DNA of 64,000 bases from Melioribacteraceae bacterium (GTDB taxonomy: Bacteria; Bacteroidota; Ignavibacteria; Ignavibacteriales; Melioribacteraceae), in NCBI GenBank assembly GCA_021739765.1, contig JAIPBD010000010.1, positions 81,001-145,000 of the forward strand, written 5' to 3'. Made by a program: the position numbers and the translations under genes. Within the stretch, counting starts at the first letter, position 1. Each line of letters opens with the position of its first letter. Below, piece after piece: positions 61,354 to 64,000 of this stretch. The notes under the pieces are model-generated. The model was not told the DNA's origin and did no database searches. It saw only the letters and a list, made by a program, of their open reading frames with translations.

Positions 61354-62360
61354 TGGCATCCGGAAAACTTAAAATATTATTATTGGTCGGAGGGTACTCA
61401 TCGGAAAGGGAAGTTTCGAAGATGAGTTCAATTAGTATTTACAAAGCCTTAATTGAATTGGGATATGATGTAGATTTAATGGACCCGGCATACGGTAAAA
61501 ATCAACCTACGGAATCAGATCTATATTTCAAAAAAGATTATTCACATAATGAAATATCAAATAAAAATATCTTAAACGTTCTCTCATCCGAAGCGCTTAA
61601 AAAATACGATTTGATTTTTATCGGTTTACACGGCGGTGCGGGTGAAGATGGAAAGGTCCAATCCATTCTTGATCTTGCCGGCAAAAAATACACGGGTTCC
61701 GGGGTTCTTTCAAGTGCTCTTGCTATGGATAAATATCTTTCAAAATTAGTATTAATTCAAAATGGAGTGCCCACTCCGGACTGGGTTTATATTGCGGATG
61801 TTAAGTCAGCTGAAAAGGCATTCGCGGAAGTTAAAGGAAAATTCGGTTTCCCGTGTGTTATTAAACCAAACGATGGCGGCTCTACAGTTGGTTTAACTAT
61901 CTGTAAAAACGAAGACGAATTTATCAGGAATGTTGAATTTGCGTTCAAATATTCACCGGCAGTTTTAGTTGAAGAGTTTATCCCAGGTAAGGAATTAACT
62001 GTTGGTATTCTGGAGGATAAATCGTTGCCCGTCCTTGAAATTGTGCCGAATTCCGGTTTCTACGATTATGAAGCAAAGTACGAAAGTGGCAATACACAAT
62101 ATCTTGTCCCGGCTCCGATAAATGATAACGTTGCAGTAAAAATAAGAGAAGCCGCGCTTCTTGCATTTAATTCACTTTGCTGCGAAGACTACGCGCGAAT
62201 TGATTTTAGATTGAATGAGAAGGGTGAATTTTATTGTTTGGAAGTAAATACTCTCCCGGGTATGACGAGTCACAGCCTTGTTCCTAAAATGGCAAAACAC
62301 ATTGGTATTTCGTTCAATGAATTAATCGATAAAATAGTTTTATCCGCTCTGAATGACTAA
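61350..62360 (+). CDS. ddl: D-alanine-D-alanine ligase
   Basis: The 336-residue ATP-grasp enzyme makes the D-Ala-D-Ala dipeptide for peptidoglycan. Seen are LLVGGYSSEREVSKMSS near 11-27, FIGLHGGAGEDGKVQSILDLAG near 90-111, YTGSGVLSSALAMDK near 114-128, PCVIKPNDGGSTVGLT near 168-183, and the metal site DYARIDFRLNEKGEFYCLEVNTLPGMT near 273-299 (parts). Length fits Ddl. The start overlaps the aldolase stop (ATGA-type), and its end overlaps the coiled-coil gene by eight bases, so it belongs to the operon. Confidence 0.95.
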   Translation: MMASGKLKILLLVGGYSSEREVSKMSSISIYKALIELGYDVDLMDPAYGKNQPTESDLYFKKDYSHNEISNKNILNVLSSEALKKYDLIFIGLHGGAGEDGKVQSILDLAGKKYTGSGVLSSALAMDKYLSKLVLIQNGVPTPDWVYIADVKSAEKAFAEVKGKFGFPCVIKPNDGGSTVGLTICKNEDEFIRNVEFAFKYSPAVLVEEFIPGKELTVGILEDKSLPVLEIVPNSGFYDYEAKYESGNTQYLVPAPINDNVAVKIREAALLAFNSLCCEDYARIDFRLNEKGEFYCLEVNTLPGMTSHSLVPKMAKHIGISFNELIDKIVLSALND

Positions 62361-62643
62361 AAAAAGAAAAAAAACACTCGTTTATTTTTATCTGATCCTC
62401 TTTATAATAATTTTAATTATACTGACCTTTAACAGTAGTGGATTGCTTAATTTTTATCAATTACAGATTGAATTGAATGAATCGAAAATGAAAATAGAAG
62501 AAGTAGATCAAATGAATACCAAACTTGATGCGGTAAATGATTCGTTAGTTTCAAACGATATTAAAATAGAAGAGGTAGCACGCGAAAGGCATAATATGAA
62601 GAAGGAAAATGAAGAGGTATTAAAAATTAGTGAAGAAAACTGA
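62353..62643 (+). CDS. FtsB/DivIC-like septum protein (coiled coil, one membrane helix)
   Basis: The 96-residue product has a basic N-terminus (MTKKRKKTL), one transmembrane helix (about 10-28: VYFYLILFIIILIILTF), and a coiled coil (about 38-90: LQIELNESKMKIEEVDQMNTKL) with a final segment VARERHNMKKENEEVLKI that matches the FtsB/DivIC pattern (xExxARExxxMxKxxE). The family helps assemble the cell-division complex. Position directly after ddl and before rarA fits a division/cell-wall operon. It overlaps rarA by one base. Confidence 0.78.
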   Translation: MTKKRKKTLVYFYLILFIIILIILTFNSSGLLNFYQLQIELNESKMKIEEVDQMNTKLDAVNDSLVSNDIKIEEVARERHNMKKENEEVLKISEEN

Positions 62644-63929
62644 TGAGCTATCAATCAAGTGAATCTCGTCCGCTCGCCGACCGCGTACGCCCAACTTCAT
62701 TGGACGAAATAGTCGGGCAAGATCATCTGCTGGGAAAGGGAAAACCTATTCGGTTAATGATTGAAGGGGGAGCTCTAAATTCATTTATTTTATGGGGACC
62801 GCCGGGAACGGGAAAAACTACCCTTGCAAAAGTTATCGCTAACAATACCGACGCGGAATATTTTCAACTGAATGCGGTGAGTTCAGGTGTGAAGGATGTT
62901 CGCGGTGTTATCCAAACCGCAAAAACTAATCTCGATTATCACAGACGTACAATATTATTCATAGATGAAATTCACCGCTTCAATAAGAATCAGCAAGATG
63001 CGCTTTTAGCTTCCGTGGAAGCCGGAGAGATCATTTTAATCGGCGCGACAACTGAGAACCCGTCTTTCGAAGTTATACCTGCGCTTAGGTCTCGGGCAAG
63101 AGTCTACGTTCTTAACGAACTCACTAAAAATGATCTCAAAAAAATTCTTACTCATGCTATCGAAAAAGACGAATTAATTAATAAACGAAAAATTAATTTT
63201 GTTGATGAAAATTATCTTTTTCTAATCTCTGGTGGTGATGCCCGGATAATGCTAAGCATAATTGAGGCAATTGTTTCATACTCTAAAGACGAAGAAGTAA
63301 TTGTCGATAAAGAATCCGTTCAGAATATAGTTCAGCGCAAAAATGTTATTTACGATAAATCAGGTGAAGAACATTACAATCTGATTTCTGCTTTTATTAA
63401 AAGCGTTAGAGGAAGTGACCCCGACGCGGCGATATATTGGATGGCGAGAATGTTGGAAGGTGGTGAAGATCCGATCTTTATTGCACGAAGATTAATTATA
63501 CTCGCCTCTGAAGATATTGGAAACGCATCGCCCAATGCATTACTGCTCGCAAATGCCGCATTTAGCGCAGTAGAAAAAATTGGCATGCCTGAAGCTAGAA
63601 TTATTTTAGCGCAATGCGTTACGTATCTTGCCTCCTCCCCAAAAAGTAATGCCTCGTATAAAGCAATTGATGCCGCTCTTGGCGATGCTCGAGATCTACC
63701 GGATTATAAAGTTCCCCTTCACCTTCGCAACGCTCCCACGAAATTGATGAAAGAACTCGGCTACGGAAAAGAATATGTTTATCCGCATAATCATAAAAAC
63801 AATTTTTTTGAGGAGAATTATTTTCCGGATGATATGGAACGAAAACAGTACTACTTCCCGAGTGAGAATGGGTCAGAGAAAAAGCTTAAGGAATTTTTGA
63901 AGTTTTTTTGGAAAAATAAAAAATATTAG
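62643..63929 (+). CDS. rarA: Replication-associated recombination protein A (RarA/MgsA) AAA+ ATPase
   Basis: The 428-residue ATPase has the start PLADRVRPTSLDEIVGQDHLLG near 8-29, Walker A WGPPGTGKTTLA near 50-61, Walker B ILFIDEIHRFNKNQQDALL near 102-120, sensor GATTENPSFEVIPALRSRA near 137-155, and a tetramerisation tail (FIKSVRGSDPDAAIYWMARML near 258-278, DLPDYKVPLHLRNAPTKLMKELGYG). It acts at stalled replication forks. The ATG overlaps the upstream stop (TGATG). It is the last gene of the metF operon and converges on dprA. Confidence 0.96.
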   Translation: MSYQSSESRPLADRVRPTSLDEIVGQDHLLGKGKPIRLMIEGGALNSFILWGPPGTGKTTLAKVIANNTDAEYFQLNAVSSGVKDVRGVIQTAKTNLDYHRRTILFIDEIHRFNKNQQDALLASVEAGEIILIGATTENPSFEVIPALRSRARVYVLNELTKNDLKKILTHAIEKDELINKRKINFVDENYLFLISGGDARIMLSIIEAIVSYSKDEEVIVDKESVQNIVQRKNVIYDKSGEEHYNLISAFIKSVRGSDPDAAIYWMARMLEGGEDPIFIARRLIILASEDIGNASPNALLLANAAFSAVEKIGMPEARIILAQCVTYLASSPKSNASYKAIDAALGDARDLPDYKVPLHLRNAPTKLMKELGYGKEYVYPHNHKNNFFEENYFPDDMERKQYYFPSENGSEKKLKEFLKFFWKNKKY

Positions 63930-63933
63930 TTAT

Positions 63934-63999
63934 TTAAACCTTTATAAACACTTTCCCGGGGAGCTGTTTCACCAATCCGCTGAACTCTAAATTCAGTAA
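63934..63999 (-). CDS. dprA: DprA/Smf C-terminal end (partial, runs off the window)
   Basis: On the minus strand the last 21 codons before TAA (63934-63936) read LLNLEFSGLVKQLPGKVFIK plus a last Val, which matches the winged-helix end of DprA (LLxLEFxGLVxQLPGxxY). The rest lies beyond the window. DprA loads RecA on single-stranded DNA in transformation. It converges with rarA and is four bases away. Confidence 0.65.
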   Translation of the reverse strand, partial: LLNLEFSGLVKQLPGKVFIKV

Positions 64000-64000
64000 A

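Noticed and set aside
1-64000. CRISPR arrays, insertion sequences, prophage, tRNA and rRNA genes
   Set aside because: No regular spaced repeats, no transposase or integrase frame and no tRNA-like cloverleaf or rRNA sequence was recognised by eye; a tRNA scan was not run.

Overview
The window looks like a chromosomal piece of an Ignavibacteria-like bacterium (Bacteroidota/Chlorobiota superphylum). This is inferred from several signs seen together: low GC with many TTG/GTG starts, a short Bacteroidota-type primary sigma factor, two proteins with type IX secretion C-terminal sorting domains, LysW-dependent lysine synthesis, an E2-E1 fused 2-oxoglutarate dehydrogenase, and many small secreted or lipidated proteins. 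No rRNA, recognisable tRNA, CRISPR array, prophage or insertion sequence was seen. Coding density is high and no replication origin is apparent.

Layout. 1-3.7 kb: the end of a HAD phosphatase, metG and an orphan DNA methyltransferase. 3.8-11.5 kb: a cell-envelope operon (two parvulin-type chaperones flanking a catalytically empty lipoprotein relative, a MoxR ATPase, a PQQ-like propeller, an M23 peptidase). 11.5-15.2 kb: the fused 2-oxoglutarate dehydrogenase on the minus strand. 15.4-21.3 kb: a compact lysine operon of the alpha-aminoadipate/LysW type (lysW, homocitrate synthase, lysX, lysY, a class II glutamine-amidotransferase-like gene, lysZ, lysJ). 21.4-29.1 kb: secreted proteins, including a type IX-secreted HEFQH metalloprotease, an exported DinB protein, an outer-membrane barrel, a periplasmic-binding-protein/histidine-kinase fusion and an adhesin-like TYKG-repeat protein. 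29.2-37.0 kb, minus strand: a CDGSH protein, fumarase, an NlpC/P60 lipoprotein, the primary sigma factor, two bacterial-microcompartment vertex proteins, a PIN toxin module, phosphopentomutase and a GAF/degenerate-GGDEF protein. 37.1-41.5 kb: a LytS/LytR two-component system with two LiaF-like membrane proteins, divergent from a TrkA-linked K+ channel. 41.6-45.1 kb: a very large protein best explained as PPi-type PEP carboxykinase. 45.1-50.1 kb: a tandem duplication of a propeller lipoprotein flanked by three copies of a repeat block. 50.2-58.2 kb: RmuC, a penicillin-acylase family protein, an unknown secreted protein and a VIT/VWA type IX-secreted protein. 58.7-63.9 kb: a tight operon with metF, a Gfo/Idh oxidoreductase, a class II aldolase, ddl, a FtsB/DivIC-like protein and rarA, facing the last codons of dprA.

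The most striking signal is in the lysine operon. The carrier protein LysW ends in Gln (EDWGQ) instead of the usual Glu (EDWGE) that carries the substrate. The same operon contains an N-terminal-Cys amidohydrolase of the class II glutamine amidotransferase/EgtC type, fused by a one-base overlap to lysZ, while no lysK is seen. Together these suggest an undescribed maturation step (LysW-Gln to LysW-Glu, comparable to Pup deamidation) and/or a replacement for LysK. A second strong signal is a 13-bp direct repeat with an exact 21-bp period (40400-40433) upstream of the LytS/LytR operon, which has the geometry of a LytTR operator.
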